The notes under the pieces: model-generated
Told to the model about the DNA's origin: nothing
Database searches by the model: none
What the model saw: the letters and a program-made list of their open reading frames with translations, nothing else
Source: an uncultured Erythrobacter sp.
GTDB lineage: Bacteria; Pseudomonadota; Alphaproteobacteria; Sphingomonadales; Sphingomonadaceae
DNA: 64,000 nucleotides
Assembly (NCBI GenBank): GCA_947488155.1
Contig: CANKYK010000001.1
Coordinates: forward strand, 1,054,001 to 1,118,000
Direction of reading: 5' to 3'
Shown here: positions 17,713 through 26,974 of the stretch, piece by piece
Position numbering within the stretch: position 1 is the stretch's first letter
How the letters are laid out: every line of letters begins with the position of its first letter
Made by a program: the position numbers and the translations under genes

Positions 17713-20019
17713 TCACTCGTGCTTTTTGGCGCGAGTTGGTTCCAGTTTCTCTGGTTGCAAGAAGCCGATCGGATTGACTTCAGCTGCCCGCTTTTTGAGC
17801 TCACCGCGCATCTTGCGATATTCTGCTTCCATCTTTCCAGTAACAGTTGCGCGCGAATCTTTGAGTGCCTCTTCAAAGTCCTTTGCGGTCACCATCTCAA
17901 CATCATTGCCCATGCGGTGAAGCGCATTAAGACCCGCTCTGCGCACGACATCTTCGAGGTCCGCACCAGTGAAGCGCTCGGTCTTGCTGGCCACTACGGA
18001 TAGGTCGACATCATCAGCCAATGGCATCTTCGACGTGTGGATCCGCAAGATATGCTCGCGACCTTCCGGATCAGGTGTTCCGACATAGACCAGCTCGTCA
18101 AAACGGCCCGGTCTAAGCAACGCCGGATCCACCAAAGTCGGACGATTGGTAGCTCCAATCACAACGACCGATTGCAGGTCCTCCATACCATCCATCTCAG
18201 CCAGAATGGTGTTCACGACGCGGCCGGTTACCTGCGGTTCGCCTTGGCCCGACCCACGCGCAGGCACGAGGCTATCAATCTCGTCGATGAAGATGACGCA
18301 CGGGGCAACCGCACGAGCACGTGCAAACATGCGAGTGATTTGTTGCTCGCTCTCGCCATACCATTTTGACAAAAGATCGGAGCTTTTCATCGAAATGAAG
18401 TTCGCCTCAGCTTCTTTCGCAACGGCCTTCGCCAGCAATGTCTTGCCAGTCCCGGGGGGACCATAGAGCAGGAAACCCTTGGCCGGACGAATACCCAGAC
18501 GACGGAACGCATCGGGTTTCTTGAGTGGTAGCTCAATGCCCTCTTTCAGTTTCTCAATTGCATCGCCGACGCCGCCAATGTCATCCCATTTGACATTGGG
18601 CATTTGAACCATGACCTCGCGCATCGCACTCGGCTGAATCCGCTTTAACGCACCGAGGAAATCCTCGCGCGTCACACAAAGCTCTTCGAGAACCTCCGGC
18701 GGGACCGTCCGCGCATCAAGATCAAGCTTAGGCATAATCCGGCGGACGGCATCAATTGCAGCCTCGCGCGCCAAGGCGGCCAGATCCGCACCCACGAAAC
18801 CGTGAGTAACGCGGGACAATTCATCCAGATCAACCGCGCTTTCAAGCGGCATTCCGCGAGTATGAATGGACAGGATTTCGCGCCGCCCCCCCTGGTCGGG
18901 AACACCAATGACGATTTCTCGGTCAAACCGGCCCGGGCGCCGCAAGGCTTCATCGATCGCATCTGGCCGATTGGTCGCGGCGATCACAACAAGGTTTGCA
19001 CGCGCTTCTAGGCCGTCCATCAGAGTGAGCAATTGCGCAACCAGGCGTTTCTCCGCCTCGCCAGGGACGTTCTGCCGCTTAGGCGCGATTGAGTCGATTT
19101 CGTCGATAAAGACAATTGCGGGTGCAGCGCGGGTCGCTTCTTCAAACACCTCGCGCAGCCGCTTTTCGCTCTCACCATAGCCGGAGCCCATAATCTCCGG
19201 GCCATTAATAGTGAAAAACTCAGCATCGGATTCGTTCGCAACAGCCTGAGCCAGGCGCGTTTTACCAGTTCCAGGAGGGCCATGCAGCAAAACGCCCTTT
19301 GGCGGATCGACACCCAGACGGGTAAAGAGCTCTGGATAGCGCAGCGGCAGTTCCACCATCTCGCGCAGCGCCTGAATCGTATCGGACATACCACCGACAT
19401 CGTCGTAATTGACCACGGCGCGAGCATCACGTGGCTCTTCAAACTCGGTTCGCAATTCGACTTCGGTATTTTCGTCGATATGCACGATGCCTTTAGGCAC
19501 AGTGGCGAAAACGGACAGTCGGATTTGTGTCAGTGCATAAGCCGGCGCACGGAGCATCTGGCGAACGTCAGAAGGCATGTTCTGGACCGGTTGTTGGCCG
19601 GTGGTTGCAACCAAATCGCCCGCGACCAAAGGACGGCGGAAGAAGTTCCGCTTCAAGGCCTGCGTCGGCCCTTGCAACCGCATCTCGCGCTGAGCTGGTG
19701 CGAAGACTACGCGTGTCGCTGGGCGGGATTCGGCCGCGCTTATTTCTACCTTTTCTCCGGAGCCAGCCTCTGCATTGCCGCGTTGCAGGCCGTCGAGCCG
19801 CACCACATCCAGCGTGTCGTCCTCAGCGTAGGCTGCCATGGCAATCGCGGCAGTCGTTCTTTTGCCAGCGATCTCAACAATATCGCCTTCAGTTATTCCG
19901 AGAGTTTTGAAAGCTGAACGCGGCATACGCGCGATGCCCTGACCCGATTCCTCCTGCCGGGCTGGCGCCACTTGCAGCCTTGTTGTTCGGGTCGGCGGCG
20001 CAGCTTCGGCATCAGCCAT
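17713..20019 (-). CDS. CDC48/VCP-like AAA+ ATPase (tandem AAA)
   Basis: Double-ring AAA+ unfoldase resembling archaeal VAT and eukaryotic p97/CDC48, 768 aa. The N-terminal ~180 residues contain the CDC48-N double-psi barrel part (GIARMPRSAFKTLGITEGDIVEIAG). Two AAA modules follow: D1 with Walker A HGPPGTGKTRLAQ and Walker B IVFIDEIDSIAPKR, D2 with YGPPGTGKTLLAKAVAKEAE and VIFIDEIDSLVPARG; arginine-finger regions NRPDAIDEALRRPGRFDRE and NRPTLVDPALLRPGRFDEL are intact. Both ATP sites look active. It likely remodels or unfolds protein complexes; its partners are unknown. It is transcribed alone on the minus strand. Confidence 0.92.
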   Translation of the reverse strand: MADAEAAPPTRTTRLQVAPARQEESGQGIARMPRSAFKTLGITEGDIVEIAGKRTTAAIAMAAYAEDDTLDVVRLDGLQRGNAEAGSGEKVEISAAESRPATRVVFAPAQREMRLQGPTQALKRNFFRRPLVAGDLVATTGQQPVQNMPSDVRQMLRAPAYALTQIRLSVFATVPKGIVHIDENTEVELRTEFEEPRDARAVVNYDDVGGMSDTIQALREMVELPLRYPELFTRLGVDPPKGVLLHGPPGTGKTRLAQAVANESDAEFFTINGPEIMGSGYGESEKRLREVFEEATRAAPAIVFIDEIDSIAPKRQNVPGEAEKRLVAQLLTLMDGLEARANLVVIAATNRPDAIDEALRRPGRFDREIVIGVPDQGGRREILSIHTRGMPLESAVDLDELSRVTHGFVGADLAALAREAAIDAVRRIMPKLDLDARTVPPEVLEELCVTREDFLGALKRIQPSAMREVMVQMPNVKWDDIGGVGDAIEKLKEGIELPLKKPDAFRRLGIRPAKGFLLYGPPGTGKTLLAKAVAKEAEANFISMKSSDLLSKWYGESEQQITRMFARARAVAPCVIFIDEIDSLVPARGSGQGEPQVTGRVVNTILAEMDGMEDLQSVVVIGATNRPTLVDPALLRPGRFDELVYVGTPDPEGREHILRIHTSKMPLADDVDLSVVASKTERFTGADLEDVVRRAGLNALHRMGNDVEMVTAKDFEEALKDSRATVTGKMEAEYRKMRGELKKRAAEVNPIGFLQPEKLEPTRAKKHE

Positions 20020-20179
20020 TCATCACTTCCTCTTCGGGCGGTTTTCTAACTACAGGCTCTTGTAGCTAGGAAGACTGGCGTGGGAATGCAAATGTGCACG
20101 GATAGCGCGTGCCTCACAGTGGACTCAGGACAAAACAACGAGCGGACCGGGAGTCGCGTCAAAGGGAGAAAACGCGCGC

Positions 20180-20290
20180 CCAAAGAAAAAGCCCGGTCCA
20201 AAGACCGGGCTTAAAAGTTTGGGAGAGGATGCCTGTTAGGCATGGCAGTCATATGCAGAAACGGGCTATTTTGTGCAAGTGCGAAAGGCG
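20180..20290 (-). ncRNA. Candidate small RNA ending in a strong minus-strand terminator (SuhB/MmgR-like)
   Basis: On the minus strand a short hairpin ATGCC-TAACA-GGCAT (20243-20229) is followed by an unpaired CU-rich stretch CCTCTCCCAAACTTTT and a strong terminator hairpin at 20212-20189. This layout resembles alphaproteobacterial sRNAs of the SuhB/MmgR type, which expose a CU-rich, anti-Shine-Dalgarno-like segment before the terminator. An AT-rich, promoter-like stretch lies beyond (about 20295-20345). No gene on this strand reads into the terminator, so an independent short transcript is the simplest explanation. The 5' end is approximate and the family assignment tentative. Confidence 0.5.
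20183..20212 (-). terminator. Rho-independent terminator, minus strand
   Basis: Ten-bp perfect stem AAGCCCGGTC / GACCGGGCTT (20189-20198 with 20203-20212) with a four-base loop; on the minus strand it runs into TTTTTCTTT. It lies 170 bases upstream of the CDC48-like gene start, so it would also block read-through into that gene. Confidence 0.85.
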
Positions 20291-20615
20291 CATTTAAAAT
20301 TGCAGAAAATGCAACAATCTCTATTTATAATAATCTCAAGTATCTAATTTTAATAGATATAATGATTGCAATTGTCGCAAAACCGTCATGTTATGCCGCT
20401 GCCTTGAGCTTTGTAGATCGCCTGAAATGTTGCAGTGCAATGTCCGCATACGTATGCGGCAATCCATCCAAATCGCCACCAAGCAATCATACCACTCGAA
20501 ACTCTAAGCTTGACCCAGACAGCTCACCAAAGCGCACGGTCAGGTGGTGACAGCCAATCCCCAAACGACTAATCGACAGACCAACAATCAACCTCAACCA
20601 AGGCCAGCCCCATCC

Positions 20616-21323
20616 ATGAACAAGCTTTTTCCAGATGCAGCGAACGCTCTTGAAGGTGTGATCACAAATGACATGCTGATCGCCGCCGGGGGATTTGGTC
20701 TGTGCGGCATTCCAGAACGACTCCTAGATGCGATCCGCGACAGCGGCGTCACTGGCCTGACATTCGCCAGCAACAATGCCGGGATCGATAACGAAGGCAT
20801 CGGCAAGCTGCTCCGGACCAAGCAGGTCGCAAAAATGATCAGCTCATATGTTGGTGAAAACAAAGAGTTTGAGCGACAATTTCTTGCTGGCGAGCTTGAG
20901 GTGGAATTCTGCCCACAAGGCACGCTGGCCGAGCGCATGCGCGCAGGCGGTGCAGGTATACCGGGCTTTTATACCAAAACCGGTGTGGGCACCGAGGTCG
21001 CCAAGGACAAAGAGCATAAGGACTTTGATGGGGAGACCTACATCCTCGAACATGGGATCTTTGCCGACCTTGCCATCGTGAAGGCATGGAAAGCGGATGA
21101 GACAGGAAACCTTGTGTTTCGTAAGACAGCGCGCAATTTCAACCAGCCCGCCGCGACTTGCGGCAAGGTCTGCATAGCAGAGGTCGAGGAAATCGTTCCT
21201 GTCGGTGAACTGAGTCCCGATGAAATCCATTTGCCCGGTGTGTTCGTGCAGCGCCTGGTCCTGGGCGCACCCTACGATAAACAAATTGAATTCCGCACGA
21301 CGCGCGAACGCGTCAGCGCCTGA
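20616..21323 (+). CDS. scoA: CoA-transferase subunit A (succinyl-CoA:3-oxoacid type)
   Basis: Alpha subunit of a 3-oxoacid CoA-transferase that moves CoA between succinyl-CoA (or acetyl-CoA) and acetoacetate-like acids. The chosen ATG at 20616 gives 235 aa and the usual N-terminus (MNKLFPDAANALEGV); an in-frame GTG 24 codons upstream would add a Gln/Asn-rich tail with no family support. The glycine-rich CoA motif GGFGLCGIPERL lies near residue 24, and GVGTEVAKDKEHKDFDG near residue 115 also fits SCOT-A. The B subunit follows after an inserted lipoprotein gene. The exact substrate is inferred. Confidence 0.9.
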   Translation: MNKLFPDAANALEGVITNDMLIAAGGFGLCGIPERLLDAIRDSGVTGLTFASNNAGIDNEGIGKLLRTKQVAKMISSYVGENKEFERQFLAGELEVEFCPQGTLAERMRAGGAGIPGFYTKTGVGTEVAKDKEHKDFDGETYILEHGIFADLAIVKAWKADETGNLVFRKTARNFNQPAATCGKVCIAEVEEIVPVGELSPDEIHLPGVFVQRLVLGAPYDKQIEFRTTRERVSA

Positions 21324-21353
21324 ATAGCGGCGGCTAGCGCTAAAGGCTGATAA

Positions 21354-22193
21354 ATGTTCTCCCACCGCTCGCCCTTGATAGCCGGAATGCTCGTCGCAGC
21401 ATTTGCGCTCAATGGCTGTGTTGCGGCGGTCATTCCTGTCGTTGCGGGAGGAGCCCTTGCCGGAGCGAACGCCGACCGTGACAGACAGGAAGCGGATGAA
21501 CCAGACCCGCGCGTGGAGATCGAACGGGGAGCGCCTGACGGCACCATCATCGAGGAGAGCGCTTTCACACCGGATAAACGGATAGCAGCACCTGGCTCTC
21601 CTGATACGTCAGCACCAATTAGTAGCGAATACGCAGCCCTGATCGCTTATGCACGCGACCAGGCGGAGCAGATATTGCGGCAAACGGATGAGGATGCTCC
21701 GCAAGCCAGCACGGCGGTCCTCACCAATCCGCCAGCACTTGATGGCAAGCGCGACGACTGCGGAGAACGCACACCAACCGTGCTGATCGACTTAGACCCA
21801 GGCGATGGTCTGTTCACACCACCAAACGCGCCAAACGCTCAACCCGCTCTCGCAGAAGGTTTGGCTAACCTGCGGGCGCTGGGCCTTGAGATAACCTGGC
21901 TCTCCGCCAATTCTGCAGCTGATGCGGGCAAAGTGCGGCGCGCCCTGCATGCCTCTGGTCTTGATCCGGACAAATCGGACAATCTGCTACTGATGCGATA
22001 TCAGGCCGACCGTAAACAAACACGGCGCGGCGAATTGTCTGAGACCCATTGCACCGTTGCCATTGCTGGCGACACCCGCAGCGACTTTGACGAATTGTAC
22101 GATTATCTTTTGAAACCCGAAGCTGCCTTTGCACTCGAGTCCATAATCGGCAATGGCTGGTTCCTTATTCCCCCTGTGCTTGATCAAAATTGA
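21354..22193 (+). CDS. HAD-type putative acid phosphatase lipoprotein between scoA and scoB
   Basis: A 279-aa lipoprotein: signal peptide with lipobox LNGC (Cys near residue 22). The C-terminal half looks like a HAD-superfamily phosphatase: motif [10 protein letters not shown] (two Asp of DxD), motif II serine in ITWLSANS, basic motif III in RKQTRRGEL, and motif [14 protein letters not shown]. The length and lipid anchor recall envelope acid phosphatases such as the e(P4) group, but overall similarity is weak. It is placed between the two CoA-transferase subunits, starting 31 bases after scoA and stopping 12 bases before scoB, which is unusual. The function is inferred from motifs only. Confidence 0.65.
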   Translation: MFSHRSPLIAGMLVAAFALNGCVAAVIPVVAGGALAGANADRDRQEADEPDPRVEIERGAPDGTIIEESAFTPDKRIAAPGSPDTSAPISSEYAALIAYARDQAEQILRQTDEDAPQASTAVLTNPPALDGKRDDCGERTPTVLIDLDPGDGLFTPPNAPNAQPALAEGLANLRALGLEITWLSANSAADAGKVRRALHASGLDPDKSDNLLLMRYQADRKQTRRGELSETHCTVAIAGDTRSDFDELYDYLLKPEAAFALESIIGNGWFLIPPVLDQN

Positions 22194-22204
22194 AAGCAAC
22201 ACAC

Positions 22205-22864
22205 ATGTCAGATGAAATAACCGGTTGGTCTCGTGACGAAATGGCAGCACGCGCCGCGCAGGAATTGCAAGACGGCTATTATGTCAATCTTGGCATTGGT
22301 ATCCCGACATTGGTCGCCAATCACATTCCAGAAGGCATGCATGTAACCTTGCAAAGCGAGAACGGCATGCTTGGAATTGGGCCGTTCCCTTATGATGATG
22401 AAGTCGACCCGGACCTGATCAACGCGGGCAAGCAAACCATCAGTGAGCTGCCGCACTCGGCCTATTTCGATAGCGCTACCAGCTTTTCCATGATCCGCGG
22501 CGGTCACATTGACCTGACCGTGCTCGGCGCCATGGAAGTTGCCGAGAACGGCGACATCGCCAATTGGATGATTCCTGGCAAAATGATCAAGGGCATGGGC
22601 GGTGCGATGGATCTGGTTGCTGGGGTGAAGAAGATCATCGTAGTGATGGATCACAACAGCAAAGCGGGCGATCCGAAGTTCATCCCTGGATGCACATTGC
22701 CGCTAACCGGTAAGAATGTGGTTGATATGATCATCACGAATTTGGGCGTCTTCCATCGTACAGACCATGATAGCCCGTTTCGCCTTATTGAGCTGGCACC
22801 TGGTGTCAGCGAAGCGGAAATCGCGGCCAAAACAAGCGCAAAGTACGAAGTGGCTCTAGCCTGA
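22205..22864 (+). CDS. scoB: CoA-transferase subunit B (succinyl-CoA:3-oxoacid type)
   Basis: Beta subunit that carries the catalytic glutamate of the 3-oxoacid CoA-transferase. The start at 22205 ([13 protein letters not shown]) gives 219 aa; an upstream in-frame TTG would overlap the preceding gene. The family motif [12 protein letters not shown] near residue 50 contains the active-site Glu, and [13 protein letters not shown] near residue 26 is the conserved N-terminal block. It forms the enzyme with the scoA product about 900 bases upstream and is followed 13 bases later by a CaiB-type gene. Confidence 0.92.
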   Translation: MSDEITGWSRDEMAARAAQELQDGYYVNLGIGIPTLVANHIPEGMHVTLQSENGMLGIGPFPYDDEVDPDLINAGKQTISELPHSAYFDSATSFSMIRGGHIDLTVLGAMEVAENGDIANWMIPGKMIKGMGGAMDLVAGVKKIIVVMDHNSKAGDPKFIPGCTLPLTGKNVVDMIITNLGVFHRTDHDSPFRLIELAPGVSEAEIAAKTSAKYEVALA

Positions 22865-22876
22865 GGCTCGAAGGCA

Positions 22877-24046
22877 ATGTGGCTAGAAAATCCGCGAAAT
22901 CCAAACGCACCACTGGCGGGCCTGCGCGTGGTGGAGTTGGCGCGCGTATTGGCGGGACCATGGGCGGGCCAAATTCTCGCTGACCTTGGGGCTGACGTTG
23001 TCAAGATTGAGAGCCCTCAGGGCGATGGCACCCGGTTGTGGGGTCCGCCTTGGATTGAGCGTGAAGGCCGGGACGGAGCGACTGAACGCGAAGCCGCCTA
23101 TTACCACGCCTGCAATCGCGGAAAGCGGTCTGTGAAAGCCGATTTTTCAGTCGAACACGATCTCCAACTCGTGCGTAACCTGTGTGATGAGGCAGATGTT
23201 GTACTGGAGAATTTCAAGCCGGGCACGCTTTCTAAATTCACCTTAGACTATGAGAATATCGTTCAGTCCAACCCCAGAGTCGCATATTGCTCCATCAGCG
23301 GGTTCGGCCAAGACGGGCCAAGGCGCGATGAACCCGGATACGACTTTGTCATCCAAGCGATGAGCGGTTTCATGTCGCTAACCGGGGAGCCGGACGGGGA
23401 GCCCATGAAACATGGCGTATCGATCTCCGATCTTACATGCGGCCTCTATGCTGCCAACGCCATCCAGGCTGCATTGCTCATGCGAGAGCGCACTGGCAAA
23501 GGTCAATGGATCGATATGAGCTTGCTCGATTGCTCTGTCGCCTTGCTGGCCAATCAAGCGACGAGTTATTTCACGACGGGCCAGGTGCCGCCGCGCATGG
23601 GCAATGCGCATGCTCAAGTGAGCACCTATGGCGTATTCCCCACTCGCGATGACCCGGTCGTTCTTGCGCCCGCCAATGATGGTCTCTTCCGCAAGCTGCT
23701 GAGCGTGCTCAGGCGTGATGATCTGCTCAAGGATGAGAGATTTGCGACGAATGAAGCACGTATTGCCAATCGGGGTCTGGTTGACGTCATGATCGCTAAG
23801 GAGACTGCGAATTGGGCGCGCGACGACTTGCTAAAGGCCTGTGCAGCCGCCGGAGTGCCCGCTGGCCCGATCAACGATCTTGATCAGGTGTTTTCGGACC
23901 CGCAAGTGAAGGCGCGCAGCCTAGAGGTAGAGCTCGATGGACAGCCGGGCGTGCGCAGCCCATTTACTTTCTCTGATGCAGAATTGGCGCTTGATCACCC
24001 ATCACCAAGGCTTGGTGAAGACACCCCAGATGTCGCAGATAGCTAG
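22877..24046 (+). CDS. CaiB/BaiF (family III) CoA-transferase
   Basis: Type III CoA-transferase of 389 aa. It starts with the typical block (PLAGLRVVELARVLAGPWAGQ, then ILADLGADVVKIE) and has the catalytic-region motif EPGYDFVIQAMSGFMSLTGE where the Asp acts as nucleophile. Substrates of this family include carnitine, bile acids, oxalate, succinate and (R)-2-hydroxyacids; this one cannot be assigned. It follows scoB closely, suggesting one operon for acyl-CoA metabolism. The end meets the convergent metK gene with only five bases between. Confidence 0.88.
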   Translation: MWLENPRNPNAPLAGLRVVELARVLAGPWAGQILADLGADVVKIESPQGDGTRLWGPPWIEREGRDGATEREAAYYHACNRGKRSVKADFSVEHDLQLVRNLCDEADVVLENFKPGTLSKFTLDYENIVQSNPRVAYCSISGFGQDGPRRDEPGYDFVIQAMSGFMSLTGEPDGEPMKHGVSISDLTCGLYAANAIQAALLMRERTGKGQWIDMSLLDCSVALLANQATSYFTTGQVPPRMGNAHAQVSTYGVFPTRDDPVVLAPANDGLFRKLLSVLRRDDLLKDERFATNEARIANRGLVDVMIAKETANWARDDLLKACAAAGVPAGPINDLDQVFSDPQVKARSLEVELDGQPGVRSPFTFSDAELALDHPSPRLGEDTPDVADS

Positions 24047-24051
24047 TTCGT

Positions 24052-25269
24052 TTAAGTAAGCGCTGCCTTCAGTGTATCGACCAGATCCGTGCGTTCCCAT
24101 GGGAAGAAATCGCCTTCCGCCTGACGTCCGAAATGACCATAGGCCGCACTTCTGAGATAGATCGGCTTATTCAGACCGAGGTGCGTACGAATGCCGCGCG
24201 GCGTCAGGCCGCCAAGGCTCTGCATGCCGATGATCGCTTGTTCGATACGGTCATCACCGACTGTGCCGGTACCGAAGGTGTCGACATAGAGCGATAGTGG
24301 CCTTGAAACACCAATCGCATAGGCGAGCTGAATAGTGCAGCGCTTCGCCAGTCCTGCTGCGACGATATTCTTCGCCAAATAGCGCGTAATATAGGCCGCG
24401 CTGCGATCAACCTTGGTCGGGTCTTTGCCGCTAAAGGCACCTCCGCCATGCGGGCTCGCGCCGCCATAGGTATCGACAATGATTTTGCGCCCGGTCAGGC
24501 CAGCGTCCCCATCCGGGCCGCCAATTTCAAAGGCGCCGGTTGGATTAATGTGCCAGACCGTCTCATCGCTGATGAAACCATCTGGAAGGACGGCACCAAC
24601 CGCGCCTTTAACGTAGGCTTTGAGCTCTGCCTCTTTCTCACCTTCGTGATAGCCAGGGGCATGCTGCGTAGAGACCACAATGGCCGTGCAGGCCACCGGC
24701 TTTCCATCGCGATAACGCAAGGTCACTTGGCTTTTCGCATCCGGTTCCAGAAAAGGAGCAGCACCCGATTTGCGATCACGCGCTAGGCGCTGCAAGATCT
24801 TGTGGCTGTAGTCGAGTGTCGCGGGCATCAAATCAGGTGTTTCATCGCAGGCAAAGCCAAACATGATACCTTGATCACCAGCGCCTTCGTCTTTGTTTGA
24901 GCCTTCAGAGCCGGCATCCACGCCCATGGCAATTTCAGCCGACTGACCGTGCAAATGATTTTCAAAGGTCAGGGTTTCATGATGAAATCCAGACTGGGCA
25001 TATCCAATCTCTTTCACAGTGGCCCGGACCGTCTGTTCAATTTCGTCCAGGGCGCCCTCAGCCCACTCGCCATTTTCGTAGATCCCCTTGGCGCGAATTT
25101 CGCCCGCGAGCACAACGCGCTGCGTCGTGGTCAGGGTTTCACAGGCGACCCGCGCTTCGGGATCCTTCGATAGAAACAGATCGACAATGGCGTCGGAAAT
25201 CTGGTCAGAGACCTTATCCGGGTGGCCTTCAGAAACGCTTTCTGATGTGAACAAATATTCGCTACGCAT
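24052..25269 (-). CDS. metK: S-adenosylmethionine synthase
   Basis: Makes S-adenosylmethionine from methionine and ATP. The 405-aa protein has the three signature blocks: [18 protein letters not shown] with the ATP-binding His near residue 15, [17 protein letters not shown] near residue 125, and [19 protein letters not shown] near residue 275. It is slightly longer than the Escherichia coli enzyme, as in other alphaproteobacteria. It lies 55 bases downstream of lnt on the same strand; I saw no SAM riboswitch in that short gap. A possible operon is DUF4167-lnt-metK. Confidence 0.97.
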   Translation of the reverse strand: MRSEYLFTSESVSEGHPDKVSDQISDAIVDLFLSKDPEARVACETLTTTQRVVLAGEIRAKGIYENGEWAEGALDEIEQTVRATVKEIGYAQSGFHHETLTFENHLHGQSAEIAMGVDAGSEGSNKDEGAGDQGIMFGFACDETPDLMPATLDYSHKILQRLARDRKSGAAPFLEPDAKSQVTLRYRDGKPVACTAIVVSTQHAPGYHEGEKEAELKAYVKGAVGAVLPDGFISDETVWHINPTGAFEIGGPDGDAGLTGRKIIVDTYGGASPHGGGAFSGKDPTKVDRSAAYITRYLAKNIVAAGLAKRCTIQLAYAIGVSRPLSLYVDTFGTGTVGDDRIEQAIIGMQSLGGLTPRGIRTHLGLNKPIYLRSAAYGHFGRQAEGDFFPWERTDLVDTLKAALT

Positions 25270-25324
25270 GGTACCTCTGCGTTAGATTCACGGGATATAA
25301 GGAATTCTTTATGTCTGATATGCC

Positions 25325-26959
25325 CTAACTCGGAGCGCGACGTTGCGCAACCAGTCTAGATACACCCAGCGCCAGCAAGATCAGAAGCGCTGCCCAGCTA
25401 AGAGGAAGAGCATTGCCAAGACGCGCGAACAGGGTCGGTGGTTTGGCGCTAGGCACATAGCCATCGAGCCGGTCTGCTTTGCCACTTGCGATGCTCTGTC
25501 GCACAATACCATCGGCATCGATCACCGCGCTGATCCCGGTTGTGGTGGACCGAAGCACAGGCAAACCCTCTTCAATGGCCCGCAATCTGGCCTGGGCTAG
25601 ATGCTGCGGCGGTCCCCAAATGCCGAACCACCCATCATTGGACGGATTGAACAGGTAGTCTGGGCGATTGGCGGTGTCGACCACTTGCCCGGAAAAGACG
25701 ATCTCATAGCAAATCTGGATGCCCACTTTGCCAAACGAGCCAGTATCGAGCGTGCGCGGACCGGGTCCGGGCAGATAGTCAATGGAGCCTGCCACCAAAC
25801 GGCTAAGGCCGAGCGGTTCCAGTAGGCCGCGCATCGGCAAATATTCGCCATATGGCACCAAGTGCGCCTTGGCATATTGCTGCGTAATGTCTCCTGCACC
25901 GTCCAAGGCTATGACAGAGTTTCTTGCGCTGACCGCGCGGATGAACCCATTCTTCTCAGCGAGGTCTAGGTTCACGACACCGGTTAATAACAGTGAGTTT
26001 GAACCAATAATCGACGAGATGCGATTGCGCGCGAACTCTGGATCGCCCGCTGCCGTCATCCGATCATAGTATCGTTGCGGATAGCCATCTTCGAGATAAT
26101 CCGGCACCCCGCTCTCTGGCCATAACACTAGCCGCGAATGCTCGCGCCCCGGCAAAGTAAGCTGAGTGATACGTGCAAACTGTTCTTCAAACTTCCTCGG
26201 ATCGTTGATCTCTGGTTGCGGGATCAGCGGCTGGATAAGAGCATAGGGCACTGTGCTGTCTTCGCGCTCAAGAACGCTCGACAAAGGAAAGAGCATTCCA
26301 GCACAGATCAGCGCGACCAAAACGGCGAGGCTGATCCGCGCCTTGTTAAGCGCAAGATGGGCGAGGCCCGTAGCGAGCAAAATCACCAATCCCGAAAGCG
26401 CATAGGTGCCGAGCCATGGCAGCAAAATTGCCAGTCCGGGCCGCCCCCAAGATCCCAGCAAAGACAGGCCGAGCGGCGGCCATGGATAGCCAGTAAAGAT
26501 CCAGCTGCGCAGCCACTCCGTCACAATCCACGCAGCGGCAAGCGCCATTCCGAACGCGAGCAATCCAGCGCGTCTCGCCGCGATATGGGCAATCACAGCC
26601 GCGATGGCTGGGTAGAGAGCCAAGTAAACGCACAGCAACGGTACGGCGAGCCAGCCAAGGAACTGCGGCATCTCCGCCTGGTAGGTGAACGCCGTCGCAA
26701 TCCAATTATTGGCCAGGGTCAGATGTGACCAACCGAACAGCCAGCCAAGCAAAGCGGCTCTGCGCCAATTGGCAGCATTGCTCAGCAAGACGATAAAGGC
26801 AGACACAGCGACTAGAGTAACCGGCCACCATCCAAGAGGTGGGAAACCCAGTGCGGCCAGTGCGCCCAGCAGTAATGTGGTCCAATTGGGATGCGCGCGG
26901 ACAATACCAATCCAGCGATCAATGATGGCTCGCATATTGGCTGCTTTTCCCGCGATCAT
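25325..26959 (-). CDS. lnt: Apolipoprotein N-acyltransferase
   Basis: Inner-membrane enzyme that adds the third acyl chain to lipoproteins. The protein (544 aa) has six or more N-terminal membrane segments, a periplasmic nitrilase-like domain and a final membrane helix. Catalytic triad positions are visible: Glu in RLVLWPESGVPDYL, Lys in YAKAHLVPYGEYLP, Cys in GIQICYEIVFSG. The start at 26959 has AAGG close upstream; an ATG eight codons in (26935) is an alternative. The DUF4167 gene ends 15 bases upstream and metK follows. Confidence 0.94.
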   Translation of the reverse strand: MIAGKAANMRAIIDRWIGIVRAHPNWTTLLLGALAALGFPPLGWWPVTLVAVSAFIVLLSNAANWRRAALLGWLFGWSHLTLANNWIATAFTYQAEMPQFLGWLAVPLLCVYLALYPAIAAVIAHIAARRAGLLAFGMALAAAWIVTEWLRSWIFTGYPWPPLGLSLLGSWGRPGLAILLPWLGTYALSGLVILLATGLAHLALNKARISLAVLVALICAGMLFPLSSVLEREDSTVPYALIQPLIPQPEINDPRKFEEQFARITQLTLPGREHSRLVLWPESGVPDYLEDGYPQRYYDRMTAAGDPEFARNRISSIIGSNSLLLTGVVNLDLAEKNGFIRAVSARNSVIALDGAGDITQQYAKAHLVPYGEYLPMRGLLEPLGLSRLVAGSIDYLPGPGPRTLDTGSFGKVGIQICYEIVFSGQVVDTANRPDYLFNPSNDGWFGIWGPPQHLAQARLRAIEEGLPVLRSTTTGISAVIDADGIVRQSIASGKADRLDGYVPSAKPPTLFARLGNALPLSWAALLILLALGVSRLVAQRRAPS

Positions 26960-26974
26960 CCCGGCCTTAAGGCT

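Noticed and set aside
25270..25324. Possible SAM riboswitch upstream of metK
   Set aside because: Only 55 bases separate metK from lnt and no SAM-I, SAM-II or SAM/SAH-like helices can be formed there.
26138..26728. 196-codon plus-strand frame opposite lnt
   Set aside because: Antisense to a well-supported lnt gene; composition rich in Arg/Gln as expected for a shadow.
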